Source: Dermacentor variabilis (taxonomy: Eukaryota; Arthropoda; Arachnida; Ixodida; Ixodidae). From it: 64,000 bases of DNA. Made by a program: the position numbers and the translations under genes. Below, piece after piece: positions 34,391 to 46,655 of the stretch. How positions within the stretch are numbered: the stretch's first letter is position 1; each line of letters starts with the position of its first letter. The stretch covers positions 154,959,105 through 155,023,104 of the forward strand of contig NC_134572.1 in assembly GCF_050947875.1 (NCBI RefSeq), given 5' to 3'. The notes beneath the pieces were generated by a model that saw nothing but the letters and a program-made list of their open reading frames with translations, was not told the origin of the DNA and made no database searches.

Positions 34391-35229
34391 TACACAAAGT
34401 AACTGGGTTTGTGCTACATTTCAATTAACGCTTTTCACAAAATGATTTGGTCAGTGCCACATGACTGCAGTGTGTATGTGCCTATGAGACTGTAGCAAAG
34501 GAAGGAACCGCTATTGCAGTCACCTGTGCGCTGTGCTACTTGTCCCAGAGGCCACGCACGAACTTCTTGGCACCATCACTCGATGGAGCAGCGTTTCCTG
34601 AAAGAAGTGCAATAAAATAGCCCAGTTTTCTCATAACGCGATTGTCAGGATTTGCCCACGCACGCTGCACCATGCATTGCGGAGTACACAGTCAGTCTTC
34701 GCGGTAGCAGAACCCAGTAGCGGCCAGTGTTCTTAATATAGCGCGAAAAGGGAGCGCCGCGTAAGGACACCTTTCATACGTAAGTAGTTTCAGCGGTGGA
34801 AATACGTTGTTTTACTTTATATATGCAATAATAACCAAGTTCAATGAACAATCGTGGAGAGATCGGTTCAGCTGGTTCTTTTTTTTTAAATGATGGTTTA
34901 GAGATCATGATCAAGGCAATGGGGGCAAAAGGATAAAGGCTCAGGGTGCTTGAAGGCATCGCGCTGGGGTGAAAACACTGTTTATCACACGATCTATGGC
35001 TAACAGCGGCCATTGCTGCCTCCACTAACCAAAAAGGCCGACACGCAAGGAGAAAAACAAAGTTTCATTAAATATATTTAAGTGTGCATCCGTGTCGTGA
35101 TACGAAAGCTTTACAGTCGTTTTGCTAAAATGTCTTTTTCTGCGCATTCCTTGTCCGCACAAGTTCTCATCTGTGTTTAAACTTAACCAGCATTCAATTG
35201 CTCATCAACGCTTATTATATGATAAAATG
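34391..35229. other. Unassigned interval
   Basis: No gene or repeat recognised. Confidence 0.45.
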
Positions 35230-35322
35230 ATTTTGAACACTCATTGTGTGGCACTATCTCCAACCCATTTGCTGCGGCGTCACGCACCCAACGACCTGCA
35301 CGCATAAGACCACACGTTCTGT
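35230..35322 (+). repeat. Unnamed dispersed repeat, copy 2
   Basis: Aligns with the reverse complement of 3273-3363 over about 90 bp. The repeat may continue to the right (aagcagaaccgcggaggcgcc). Confidence 0.6.
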
Positions 35323-35814
35323 CAAGCAGAACCGCGGAGGCGCCATGGCGTCGGCAAACTATGCTTGTCTCGCACCCAGGAGGCCCGGGCTTTATTCCCA
35401 CCGAGACCAAAATTTACCTAAATTTCTATCAAAGACACAATTTACCAAGCACTATCGAATTAAGTAATCTTCAATAGAAAAACGTGAAGGATTCGGGACC
35501 AAAATAAGAGAACCGAGTGAAGAAGTAAGCGAATAAAATTTAACGGGAGCGTTCATACATTGAGGAGCGTTGAGCATTGGAGAATTCAAGGAACAGGCAA
35601 CCTAAATGTGAAGTCGGTTTCAAAGAAGTGAAGATTTAGTCGAGTACAATAGCAGGCGAGTATGAAGAAAACAGTTTATTTATTTTATTGAGCGCCAGGA
35701 ACAACGAGAAGCAAGATTCTTCTGTGGTTGTGGTGATTTGTACAATTTTGTGGTGTACTTACATACCTCGATTTCAGCGTAACAATTAAAGAAATAATGC
35801 ATTGTAGTTGCCGA

Positions 35815-36003
35815 ATGGACGATCTCGTTATGAATCTGGCGTTAGTGGGGGACTCTGGAAATTTGGACCACCTGGTGTATTTAACGTGTACCTAAATCTA
35901 AGTACATGGGTGTTTTCGCATTTCACCTTCATGAACATGGGGTCGCAGTATACGGGATTCGATATCGCGACCTCGTGCTTAGCAGCCTAACACCATAGAC
36001 ACT
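35815..36003 (-). mobile_element. tRNA-derived SINE, family A, copy 2
   Basis: The minus strand shows the same order as 20824-21037: tRNA-like head (B-box remnant within atcgaatcccgt at about 35955), then gtacttaggtacacg-type body and ccaggtggtccaaatttccagagtcc. It is more diverged in the head than copy 1, and the acceptor pairing is lost. Confidence 0.75.
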
Positions 36004-38339
36004 AATCAACCATGTCGGGCGCGTTTGAGCGTAGGCTGATGTCCGAAGATTCCCCCGGTAGAGGTCCATCCTCTAGCGCGCCCTCCCTTATTCCTTGGAT
36101 TCTACCCTGCGCAGCCACCTTACAAACATTTCTAAGGCACTGGTACCAACTAATGAGGGATCTATGCGACTGAAGGCACAGACTTTTCAGGAAGCTTTCT
36201 GCGCTTCGGCACCACTTTATGAGAACGTAAAAGATATGAGACAGTTCGGTCGTCATGCCATATAGTGTACATCGCTCGATCAGTCATCTGTAGGAGGTTT
36301 ACGTAAATGCACATATTTCTTATTGTTACCGATGAGCGCATTTATTCCAGCGCCTCTTGCATGCACCAAAAGTATGGTCCGAGGTGTTGACTCTAGCTTA
36401 ACTCCAAGTGAAACATAGAATAATTTAGCTGGACGGATGGGGTAGCTGTATAACAATGGACGACAGTCGTAGATCGGATAAAGATGAATCGGTGACGCCT
36501 AGAATCGACGCCTAGTTATTTCGGGGCTTCATAATTCCTCTCAGGTCCCTATTACAACAGGCAGTCAGAAGATTCGCGAGTTAAAATGGCGAAAGAAGTG
36601 AATACCGATCGGGGAAAGAAAAGAACTGTGTCCCGCATTATTGTGGAATGCAGGACTCATCCCCTTTGCTAAGGCACAGAAAAGCCAGGAAACTTAAAAT
36701 AAAGAAATTATCCAAAGAAGGCAGTTTCGAACGAGACACAATACTCAAGATGGGCTTGTTTTAACAGTTTCAGTCTAACTACTGTTCTATCTTTTCAGCT
36801 TGAGTTCTCTTAGATTGTAGTATTACTTGGTTTTATCACGAAATAATTATTTTGTGAGAAACATGGTTAAGAGCAAAATAAAATATTATTTTAAAATATT
36901 GTAAATTATATTTTCTAGACCGTACTACTATAGTTAGCGGTTTGATATGACGTGTTTCAACTGAAAGTTGATATAAAGATAAAATTTATTGCGAATTGCG
37001 CCTTCCGCAGCCGGAATTCATGGCATAAAATGAACATACCTGCACGCAACTCCATTATAATTATGAATGCATGCTTTCCTTCTGGCGTAAAGGATACGGG
37101 CACCCTTGGATGCAGAATAACGACTTGTACAGGTGACTTAGTTGTTATTTGAAAATTTCAATTGGCACAATGTACCGTCGGGTGTGATGTCAGTTTCTTG
37201 TGGTTCCGGATAATTGAATTGGTCGTTGGGTAACAACCTTTATTGTGGAAATTCTGGCTCCGTTATTTTGTACGTGGCCAAGCACGCTCTATTATGTACC
37301 TTACATTCTGTAGCTCAAGCATCTCTGTTTACTCTTGCTCGAAAGGTGATAGCGCTACAAGTAGTGGTCACTTCGTCAAATTTGTTTGATGTCAGGCTCT
37401 ATAAAACATCAAATGTGTGGGAAGAAAACATTTTTCATTCGATACAATAAGTTTAAGAAGCACTTAAGAACTGTTTTCGTCTCTCTGTTTGATGAATGTA
37501 GTAAGCAAGAAGCAACGGCAATACGCGCCGCTTCGAAACGTATCCGCAAGAAATATGAATTTATAGGTAAATCTAATAAATGGTATTCACAAAGTGCTTG
37601 TTGAAAATTTGAATGCACTAGATATTACAAAAAAGAAGGACCGCGTTAGAAAAGCTGCTAGTTAATCAATGTCTCAAAAGTTTGAGGTTTTGTAAATTTT
37701 AAGGGTGTGTACTTAAGCGGCCAGTTGCTAGAGCAAAAGTTGCAAAGATGTTTGTTTGTCAAAAACGAAGAGTAAGTGAATAATATTGAACCTACTTCGT
37801 TCTAGAAAACAAATTTCGCAACGATGTAATGCTGTACCTTTAATTTAACTGGTTAGAACTGACGGACCTATTAGAAGAAATTACTAGATGTTCAACCTAT
37901 GTTTTTTCCCTTTCTACGGGCCACTTCATTGCGAGAAATGCCGGCGAACAATTTTTTAGAGATTGTTATATAACAATTGGCTATGGCTATGGAATGACTA
38001 TCTCACTGACCTCCCGGTTCCAACAGCGTAACCACACACATGTTCAAAATATTATTTATGGAGTTTCTCAATGATCTTGTCCGATGGGATTTCATATAGG
38101 TGTTCATAGCATTCCATATTTATACAAGGCAGTTCTTGGAAAATTGCTTGGAAAATCTCTAAAATAATTCAAATTCCTAAAAATTTGGGTGAAGGACGCT
38201 GTAGCAACAGCAGCATTGGTGCCACATCAGAATTACACACACGCACGGCTCTGCACGATGTAGGTGTCACTAGCACGCACCGGCACGGATTTGCGGCCAA
38301 TAACAGTTAAAAACACAACGCTAAGAGATCACTTATGTC
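36004..38339. other. Unassigned interval
   Basis: About 2.3 kb of mostly AT-rich sequence without a feature I can support. The last 100 bp before 38340 may be leader of the gag remnant. Confidence 0.45.
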
Positions 38340-39020
38340 TCTTTCCTTGCTCTCTCTCGGAAAGGCGAGACTGAACCTGTCTACGCGGTCACTCTTCGCC
38401 ACAGATTGTTGACCTCGGACGCGATCATGCCATACGATCCTGTGGTAGAAACGACCACAGACCAGACCAACGCTGAGAGTGTTCAGGGCAAGAACCCTTC
38501 AGAGGACAGCAGTGAGCTCTCTGTACGGCCATCGCCGCCCGCTTCCCACACTGCTGTGGCCAAAATACCTCGCCATGGTTTCTTCAGGCCGAATCGCAAT
38601 TAGCAGTGGCCGGTATCCGGTCTGAAGCTTCAAAGTTTCGTTACGCTATCGCAGCGCTCTCACCCGCCGCGATTGATTAGGTACCAGATTTGCCGAATGC
38701 CCCCTTATCTTCCATCAGGTATGACGAGCTGAAGCCTGTCATGCTGCAGCGCACAGCATGGTCACATGAGCTCGGCGACCAACGCCCTATTTTCTTGCCG
38801 AATAAGGCAAATAATGGGAAACAACGCGAGATGCACTGACGGCACGCTGTTGCGCGATTTGTTTTTGCAGCGATTCCCACCTAACGTTCACATGGTCCTA
38901 GCGACAGTTACCTCCATGGATCATACGAGACTTGCCGCGTTGGGCGAAAAAGTCAATGAAGTAGCCACCCCAACCACTGCAGCCACGACGTCCTCTCCGG
39001 CACACAACACCACCACCTAG
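38340..39020 (+). pseudogene. Retrotransposon gag remnant
   Basis: Shifted frames read FRYAIAALSPAAID (about 38638), YDELKPVMLQRTAW (about 38721), IRQIMGNNARCTDGTLLRDL (38805) and LFLQRFPPNVHMVLATVTSM (38866), the capsid-like gag of a second tick gypsy lineage by recall. The opening frame (MPYDPVVETTTDQ, 38427) is probably the gag N-terminus. Stops at about 38602 and frameshifts near 38640 and 38760 break it. No pol follows, so it is a truncated copy. It may be the lineage of the pol at 15606-18608, which lacks gag. Confidence 0.6.
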
Positions 39021-39866
39021 CACAACCTCCGCTGCTCTTCAGCAGTGCACTCTCCGCTCGATTTCTTGTGTGAGATACTGAGGTGCGATCTTGTAGGAAT
39101 GCCTTTGTTTATGCGAATGCCTTCTCGCATGACGTCAGCGATTTTCGAAATGGTGGTTGCGTAAGAACGACGTTTCTTGGATAATCCAATCTGAAGCTCC
39201 CCTCATTGGCAAGAAGTTTCTTTCATTGTCTGTTCTCTTCTTCCGGGGCTGTATAGGAAATTTGATTTATAAAACTACACTAATTAAAAGCAGACTTCCA
39301 TGCTGCGTAAAGCAAATTCATTTTGTTACCTTATAACGCAAAAGCTGCCGCAGCTTAAAGAAATGCAAACACAAGCAAGCACTGCTATTTTCGAAGCCAT
39401 AGCCACATATTAGTCGGATGTGCATCTAATCCATGCCGTTGCTAGCGTGTCCGTTACGCAGCACAAGTAATTGAGGCCCCCAATGGTTTACATGCGTCTG
39501 AGAAGAATCTGCGCTGCTTGCAGAAGCCATGAGATACAGCTGGAGTGAGGTGAGTAAATATTGCTCGTGTAGTGCTTACATTGTCGTGTGGTTGTCTGTG
39601 CATGCCTGACGGGCAATAATTTCTTCTTTACAAAGGGCCAACAAGAAATACCCATAACACCCAAGGACAAACCTAGCGACTTACTGGATCGGGAACTGCC
39701 AAGGCACACAGCCCCTTTCAATAGAGCACCGCCACGACTGAACAATAGCTTTCTCAAATTGATCGCAGCAACGGTAGTACTTCCTGGGCCTGGCGCCCCT
39801 GCACTGACGGTTACGCTTCGAGAAAGAAGGGTCGGCTGAAATTCCCAAGTTTGAAAAGAGAAAATA
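39021..39866. other. Unassigned; possible 5' region of the Harbinger element
   Basis: No coding signal. A donor-like gtgagtaaat (39550) and acceptor-like tttacaaag (39637) could mark a leader intron of the Myb/SANT gene. I could not find the terminal inverted repeat. Confidence 0.3.
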
Positions 39867-41820
39867 GTGGCAAAAAAGGCCAGAGTTTCAAAGGAACAGG
39901 CCGCTATTCATGTGCAGTTCATCGAGCAGAACCCATACCTGGCGAGAGCTTCTACAGAGTTCTCTCCACGTATGACTGCTGCTCAAAAGAACGAGCTATG
40001 GAAGGAGGTGGCAGCAGTCCTGAACGGACAGAGGCCACTGGTGAAGTCCACCAGGCATTGGCGTAACCATTGGGCAAAAATGATACATAAAGCTAAAAAG
40101 AAGCGACCATGGCTGCGAGCGAGAAGAGGCGAGTTTTCTAGTGGTGCTGACAGTAACGTCGTTTCACGTAGTTGTTGTTCCCGTGTTTGCAGGGATACTG
40201 GAGGCGGCAAAGTGGGTGGGGTGGACGGCCGCGTCCTCGACATTCTTGCGAGGACAGCTGGTCTCCTTGTTACCCCATCCTCCCTCAGTTCTTCGCCGAT
40301 AGCCAGGTGCATACATTGGGTTTAAAAAGTGTTGTTTGTGTGACTTGCTGTTCCTTCAGAAATTATCTGCATTACATTGTAACACAATATTGCAAAATGT
40401 TTTACAACCAATTTCGTTTTTGTTTTTGTGCAAGTGTCAATATAGGTCATGCACTCTGAGCAGCAACTTGTGTAAATGATGCGCATTTCACACACTGCTC
40501 GCAATGTCTGAAAGCTACTCAGACTGCAGGACACAAGTTCGGAGGAAGCTGCAGGGCCCAGCGGATCCCGCAGGCATGCGCCAGCAACAACTGCCATCGT
40601 GCTGTCGGGCCCTGCAGCTCATGCTGGGCCAAGTGGCCTTACACGTAAGGCAGTGACCTAGCTTTTGCAGTTGCTGCACAAGCTTGCTATGACGTACTCC
40701 ACTGTGCTGTTACTACCTTTATTTCCAGCATTCAGCTCTTATTGATGTAGCAGAAATGCTCCATGATGTTGCATTAGAGGTATCTTGTGCTTCTTATAGG
40801 TTACTGCTGCGAACAACTTTCTGTGGCATCATTTGTTCGAACTGCGCGACTCCTTTGTGCATCATTATTGTAGCTATGCAGCTGCAGTAACATTTCAAAG
40901 TGACTGGTTAGGACAATATGCTATGTGGGTAGGCTAACAGTGAATGAGCAGTGTTTGCTTTTGTCTTGCATGAAGAGCCACCGACTAACCTCAAGCAGCC
41001 GACCCCCCAGTCTACGCCTCGAGAGCCCCAGCCACTCTTCCCCGTAGGCAGCCGAGGCAGCAGGAAGTGGAGGGTGGTGTGGTGTTGGCTACTGCCGAAT
41101 ATGTTCGACAGGGCCAGTCGGCGGAAGCCAGGGCTCAAGAGGAGGCCAGCTTCCGCCGACAAATGCTGGAGCAAAATCAGCGGGTGTGTGTGAACGGCCA
41201 CAGACGTGTATCTTTCTGCGTAAAAAATTGCCGAGCATATGACCTCTCCAAAGAGTATAATAATCAGTAAACAAGCATAACGTATACATAAAGGTCTGTG
41301 GTGATTATATCTTGTAGACACTTGCGTGACCTAATATCTTTCAATATCTACGCAATTATGTGGAAAAAATAAAGAAGTGGCGTTATGTTCAGGGAAGCAG
41401 GTACAACCATGTAAGACAACTTAAAGGAATGGGACTGCACAAGTTGTATGGACCAGAAATATATTTTCAAAGAGTATCAACATATAATGACAATAGCCTG
41501 CAAATGCGGATGAATGCAACACACAAAGTCCGTGTTACTGTGCTTCTATAATTAAACTAATTACAAATGTTCTTCGGTAACAGCTCCACGAGGCCCATAT
41601 GGAGGCACTGCGCCAACACCATGAAGCTCATATGGAGGGCCTTCGGCAACTTAGGGAGGAGGTGGGGAGTATACGCGACGTGCAGCAGCAGCGGCTCGAA
41701 GTGGAACGGCGGTCGCAGGAGATAATCAGCGCCTGCTTCAGCTGCCGCTGGCTGCACTGGCGCATGGTGGCGGCCAAGCCCGTCCCCCCTCTCAGGCCCC
41801 ACATAATTAAAGTAAGGTAG
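39867..41820 (+). pseudogene. Harbinger-associated Myb/SANT-like protein, broken
   Basis: Segment 1 (39867-about 40130) encodes a Myb/SANT-like DNA-binding domain: KARVSKEQAAIHVQFIEQN, AQKNELWKEVAAVLNG and TRHWRNHWAKMIHKAKKK with its spaced Trp residues. Its start is GTG where ATG is expected. Later exon-like pieces are 40193-40306 (DTGGGKVGGVDGRVLDIL, donor at 40307), 40523-40644 (DTSSEEAAGPSGS, donor gtaagg), about 40977-41183 (Pro-rich, then ATAEYVRQGQSAEARAQEE after a frameshift near 41040) and 41584-41820 (coiled-coil MEGLRQLREEV and QQQRLEVERRS). In PIF/Harbinger transposons this protein helps the transposase reach the nucleus and bind the ends. It is convergent with the transposase at 43799-45318. 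Confidence 0.75.
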
Positions 41821-42295
41821 CATAGGCAAGGAATTTGACACCATCTTTATAAGCTTAAAATTTACTGTTGCAGTAATGACGATATGAAGGCCGGATAACG
41901 CTAGTTTGCAAGAAATAATTTCTGAAGTCACCCTTTCATGCAGCCAAATGTAACATAGCCGTTCCAGCATAATTTTTTGCTTGAAGTTGTACTTCAGCAA
42001 TAAGAGCATCCACACTATCACGCTCACCTGCACAAGTGCTAGCAAACCTGGTGGTTCGGGCATTCTGACTGAGGCATTGCAATTCTGAGGTGCCTAGTTG
42101 TTGTCACGTCATTTTAAGCACGAAGCCACGCTGCGAATGTTCTACAATTTAATCCTTGCTCATCAAATGGTGAATCTTTTCGGCCATAATGTAACGTCGA
42201 AAGGAACCTGTGAATATACACAACAAAAACGAAAAACGTATGAATATTATTGGCCTGTGTTCCTTTATTTATTTTTAATATGAATTTTTGTTAGT

Positions 42296-42913
42296 TTGTT
42301 GCATGTTTATGTACTTATATACATATTGTGTTTTTGTCGTGACATACACGGCTTAATATCTTCTTTTCTTGTTTTTCATTATCAAGTTTTGTTGTCACTC
42401 ACTCTTCTTCCATGGTTGATGTTTTTTTGCCCTGATATACCGGGTTTAATGTCTTCTTCTTTACTTGTTTTTCATTACCACGTTTTGTTGTCATTCACTG
42501 TTCTTTCATGGTTGCGATGCATTGTATGTTTACCCCTTGTGTGCGATATTTATGCAGTTTCTCTTACTGAATATCAAAGTAAGAAATTTCGACTCTTCCA
42601 TTTCCAGTATGGAACTCCACAACAGCATGTTCTCTTTACATGTAGTGATGTACCTACACATTTTGCTGTGATAAATATTCTTTTGTTGGTGCGTAATTTA
42701 AGCGCCTGCACATTTTCTTTGTGGTTCAGTTTAAGCTACTTGCTATTTCTGTCTACTTGTGCATCGTGCAACAGTTTTCTTAAACAATACATGCCATTAC
42801 TTGTTATATTTTATGATGCAGTCGCCTGCAAATCTTTTAGATTCAAGAGCAATGTGATGCAATATTTATTGCAACGTGTATGTGATATGTTGCATATTTC
42901 TCTATTACTGTAG
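42296..42913 (+). other. 205-codon hydrophobic frame with a 93-bp tandem duplication
   Basis: A Phe/Leu-rich frame between the two convergent Harbinger genes. Units 42331-42423 and 42424-42517 are a tandem duplication (FHYQVLLSLTLLPWL and FHYHVLLSFTVLSWL). No family is recognised. Low-complexity T-rich DNA easily gives such frames, so it is probably non-coding. Confidence 0.2.
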
Positions 42914-43798
42914 TACTCATGATTTTCACACTTCTTCAATATAGAGACTGTCGCACGTGATGTACATAAACAAGTGTTATTTAAAGAAAGTGTACCTTTT
43001 AGGCTGAAATAATAAAGAAAGCTGCAGTTTTCCTCTAGTGCTTTTATTTACACATCGCTACTACATTTCTAGTGCTAGTTAGAACAGTACAAATATTACT
43101 CTATAACATTCCAGTTACTGAGTTCTGCTATTTACAAGTCAGGTCACTTTTATTGAAATCTATCAACTGTTTAAGCGTGCACACACTTCTCGGGAGCCAC
43201 AGCATTCGACATGTCGGATGACCAGTTGGATGGCACTTTCCTCACCACAAGGAAACTTTCCGGTTGTTGTGGGACAAAATGGTGGAGGACCTAGAAGGTG
43301 CGCGTGTAACAGCACGTTCATTGGAGCGGAAGGTTTGACATGCACTGTACATTTTGGCTTTTGTAAGCTTCTCTTCGCTAGTAGAAAGCGAGGAGACAGG
43401 CCCTTATGTCCATAAATGCATAAGGGGAGAAGACAACTTTCACCGATACGAGCAAGAATAAAAATGACAACTACCGGCCACATGCATGGCACGCAGGGCA
43501 TCTAAGTGACGACAGCAGCAGCAAGCAAATCATATTAGACACTTCGAAAACGCACTTAATTTTAGCTTGATTTCAATCTTATATATCACCACTAAACATA
43601 ATGTTTCACCTAGTATGAATTCAGGCTATACATAACCGATCACTACACAACTTTTACATTTCTCAACAAATCATGAATGCTTTGCATTACGTAACCATGA
43701 ACTACAATTTAGTACGGGAAATGTGTCTGTAATATCCCAGCATGAAATGCACAATGCAGTTATTAGGCATGTGTTACGCTATAACCTTGTGCATGCAC
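42914..43798. other. Unassigned; interior of the Harbinger element
   Basis: Contains overlapping short frames only (for example 43163-43501 minus). No domain seen. Confidence 0.4.
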
Positions 43799-45318
43799 CT
43801 AGCGATACTGACGCTGCTGCTGACGTCGCAGCTGCCGCCACACACTCCTCAGGTAACCCATCTGCTGCGTACGGATTGTGCCAAACATGCCAATCACAGT
43901 GTCACGAACAGCCCGCCCTGTCAAATAATTCAATCTAAAACCCATGTTTCGGGGCAGACCACGCGGAATGGGCTCTCCGTTGCCTTCGAGCTCATTACTA
44001 CTGCTGCTGCTGCTGTCGTGATCGCTGTCATCGCCAGATTCTATATCGCCTTCAGAAAGGCGAAGGTTAGGCAACACAGCACATGCCGCGACAATGTTGG
44101 CTGCACTTTTCGGCTCGTAGAGAAGGGTGCGATATTGCTGAAGACAGCGAAAATGGCTCTTTAAGAACCCAATGCAGCTCTCCACTATGCAACGCATGGC
44201 GTCATGAACTGTGTTGTACTACCCCTCGGCTGTCTGCACATGAGGATGGCCGGGAGCTGGGGTCAGGAGCCACGGCTCCAAGGGTAGCCAATGTAACCAG
44301 CACGAAGATGGAAATAGTACATTGAGTACTCCTCTGACGAGACGTAAGTTGTTCACTGATGAAAGCTGCAGCACCATTCAACAAAGGCAGAATTCAGAGG
44401 TCGTGAGTCCCAAGTAAAAGCATGAGTTCAGCATGTCCATATCAGACACAAACTGTTAACCAATTTACAGATGCACTACACGTTGCTTACCACAAGCAGA
44501 TGAAATCAACACTTGTGGGTGCTATCAATGACTGTAGTAGTAGTAGCCATAATGTGCCTTCATTTCTTCAGCTTCTCGCAGGCACTGGGTGCAGTCATAC
44601 ACTAATGCGTGTAGCTTTCGTCTGCTCTTCGCAGGCACATAATGCGCCTGCGAGAAGCAGGCATAATATGATCGTAACTTAACACCTCGAACATTGCCAA
44701 TGGTGGCAGTCAATGTCTTCTTTTTTTTTTAGTCCCGAACTAATCATGTTCTTGTAGTTCGGTTAAAAGTTCGCGTTGGAGCGGACACGGCGTTCTGCGC
44801 TACTGAAGCGTGACTGCGCAAAAAAAGAAATGTTTCCTCTCACCGAGGAGGTATTCTGCGGGATTCACGATGTGCCCCGCTTGGAACCGCCGGCGCAGCC
44901 ATGTCGTCCGCCAGACGAAAGAGTCGTGGTCCGAGCACGGCCGCAGAACGTCCACGGCCAAAATTTTAATGTCCACGTACGAGATCTGAAACGTAAACAG
45001 AGAAAGTACCCGTTTGCAAGAGCAACACAACTGTTAAAAAGGATCGGCACCATAACACGTGAGGATTACTTACGAACATGCATTTCAGGGCATATTATTC
45101 CTTGCGGCACATGAATGCAGCCTTGCACTCACCCTTGGGTGCGACAATGGCTATGAGGCTGCCGTCCACGCAACCGATGACGCCGGGGATAGCACCCCGT
45201 CGAAGGAAACCCTCCTTCGGGGCTTCCTTTTCCTCGGTTGTCTTCGGAAAATGACCCACTTGTTGCGGGCACCTGCATTTACGACAGCCTCTGCCACGCG
45301 TCGCACGCACTCGCTAAG
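43799..45318 (-). pseudogene. PIF/Harbinger DDE transposase, three exons, inactivated
   Basis: Minus strand. Exon A (45318-45074) encodes ECVRRVAEAVVNAGARNKW and GVIGCVDGSLIAIVAPKGE, with the first catalytic Asp, and ends at a donor gtaagt. Exon B (44985-44844), between acceptor tttcag and donor gtgaga, encodes ILAVDVLRPCSDHDSFVW and FQAGHIVNPAEYLLG. Exon C (about 44297-43799) encodes LEPWLLTPAPGHPHV and MRCIVESCIGFLKSHFRCL, with the catalytic Glu, and an acidic-Ser tail. Defects: a frameshift in exon A near 45250; a stop replacing Tyr after MCRKE; the second catalytic Asp (GDSGYP in the family) is Tyr (GYIGYP); a 1-base loss just after it; and the exon C acceptor reads tg instead of ag. N-terminal exons were not found. 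Confidence 0.85.
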
Positions 45319-46655
45319 GTGTCGAATACCTTCCTTAAAGATTTGCCAACATAGGGCTGACAAAGCTCACTCCCACTTGTGTGTGTTCTGTAGTAAAGAT
45401 GTGTGAACTGGCCAATTTCTCTTTTTCCATGGACGATTGACACGTGCACAGAACGCCATTTAAAAGAACACTAACAAGAATTGGACTATGTTTCGCAATT
45501 GCTGGAATTCTTTCGGTTTAAGCCTCATTCCTTGCGCAATGTCTAGAGGTCATGTGCTGAGACGTTGGAAATGTTGCAGTTCTTGCAAAAGGATGTATAG
45601 GCAAATTTACAATTAGAAGTTACTCTTTTACAGGGAAGCTGCATATGGCTAGAGGATTCGTCCATCCGTTGCCTGTACGCCAAAAGCTCCTTCGACGCAA
45701 CGCCATGCGCAAGCGCGAAAGAAATAAGAGGCACGGGATTGTCTGTGCCTGTAGTGATGCCATTCCTCTCCATTCCAGTTGAGCACACGTGCAGGAACTT
45801 CTCTCCGGCTCCGAAATGCGTAGACCAGGCGTCAAACACACTCCTGAGGACCACAGATTTTGATCAGCGACGTAGCCACCATAATCGGTAACGAGCTCAT
45901 CTACGTCGTTCCGATGCTTCAACGCGGGCACAAGAACGCGCCACTGCAGCCAATCGCACGCAGCAACTGCGTACGTAGGATCCGGCAGCCTACCAAGCCA
46001 TCGTTTAATGAACCGTCGGGTTTAAACCATCGGTAAACAGTGGGGCTGGACGTTGAAAGTTTTCTGGTTACCCATCTCTACGGGTTATTTGAGCGGGGAT
46101 TTTTTAGGTTTTATTATTTACCTAATATCTCAGACTGTTTACCACAACTGGCATGTTGGTCGATACCCCACAGTAGTTATGAACCTGTGATAGAGGCCGA
46201 AAAAATAAATTTGAGAATGAATTCATGAACGAAAATAAGTAAAGACGATTAAGTAACCATCAGAGAAAGCGTATCTTGTCACCTGTTTCTACAAGCGTAT
46301 CTGATCTGTCCGATGCACCTATTTTTATATGACATTGCTAACCGCTTGTACCCGCATAATGTTAAAAATAAAACATGATTCTATACGTTTGAACATTAAA
46401 TTCACTCGTTCAAACTTTGTGGATATTCGTCGTGTGACGTTAGGCACTTTTGTCACGACCCGTGACCTGTTCGCTGTCGGCGTGAAATCGTCGACAGCGT
46501 ACAGAAGCCTTTCGCCATTCCTTACTCATGCGAACAGAGTGAACCATTCAGAGTCGAGAAAAAAAAAGAAAATTATTTATAGAATAACGCTCATATAAAA
46601 CTTTAAAGAAACTGCCGCAATGACACCAGAACAATGCAAATATTTTAGATAATTA
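45319..46655. other. Unassigned; may contain the N-terminal side of the Harbinger element
   Basis: Overlapping 103-codon minus frames (45543-45931) have moderately protein-like composition but match nothing I know. No terminal inverted repeat identified. Confidence 0.35.

Noticed and set aside
42296..42913. A membrane protein gene
   Set aside because: Phe/Leu content follows T-rich DNA, the internal duplication explains part of the length, and no family match comes to mind.
45543..45931. N-terminal exons of the Harbinger transposase
   Set aside because: Composition is protein-like, but I could not match it to the family's N-terminal region, so it is left unassigned.
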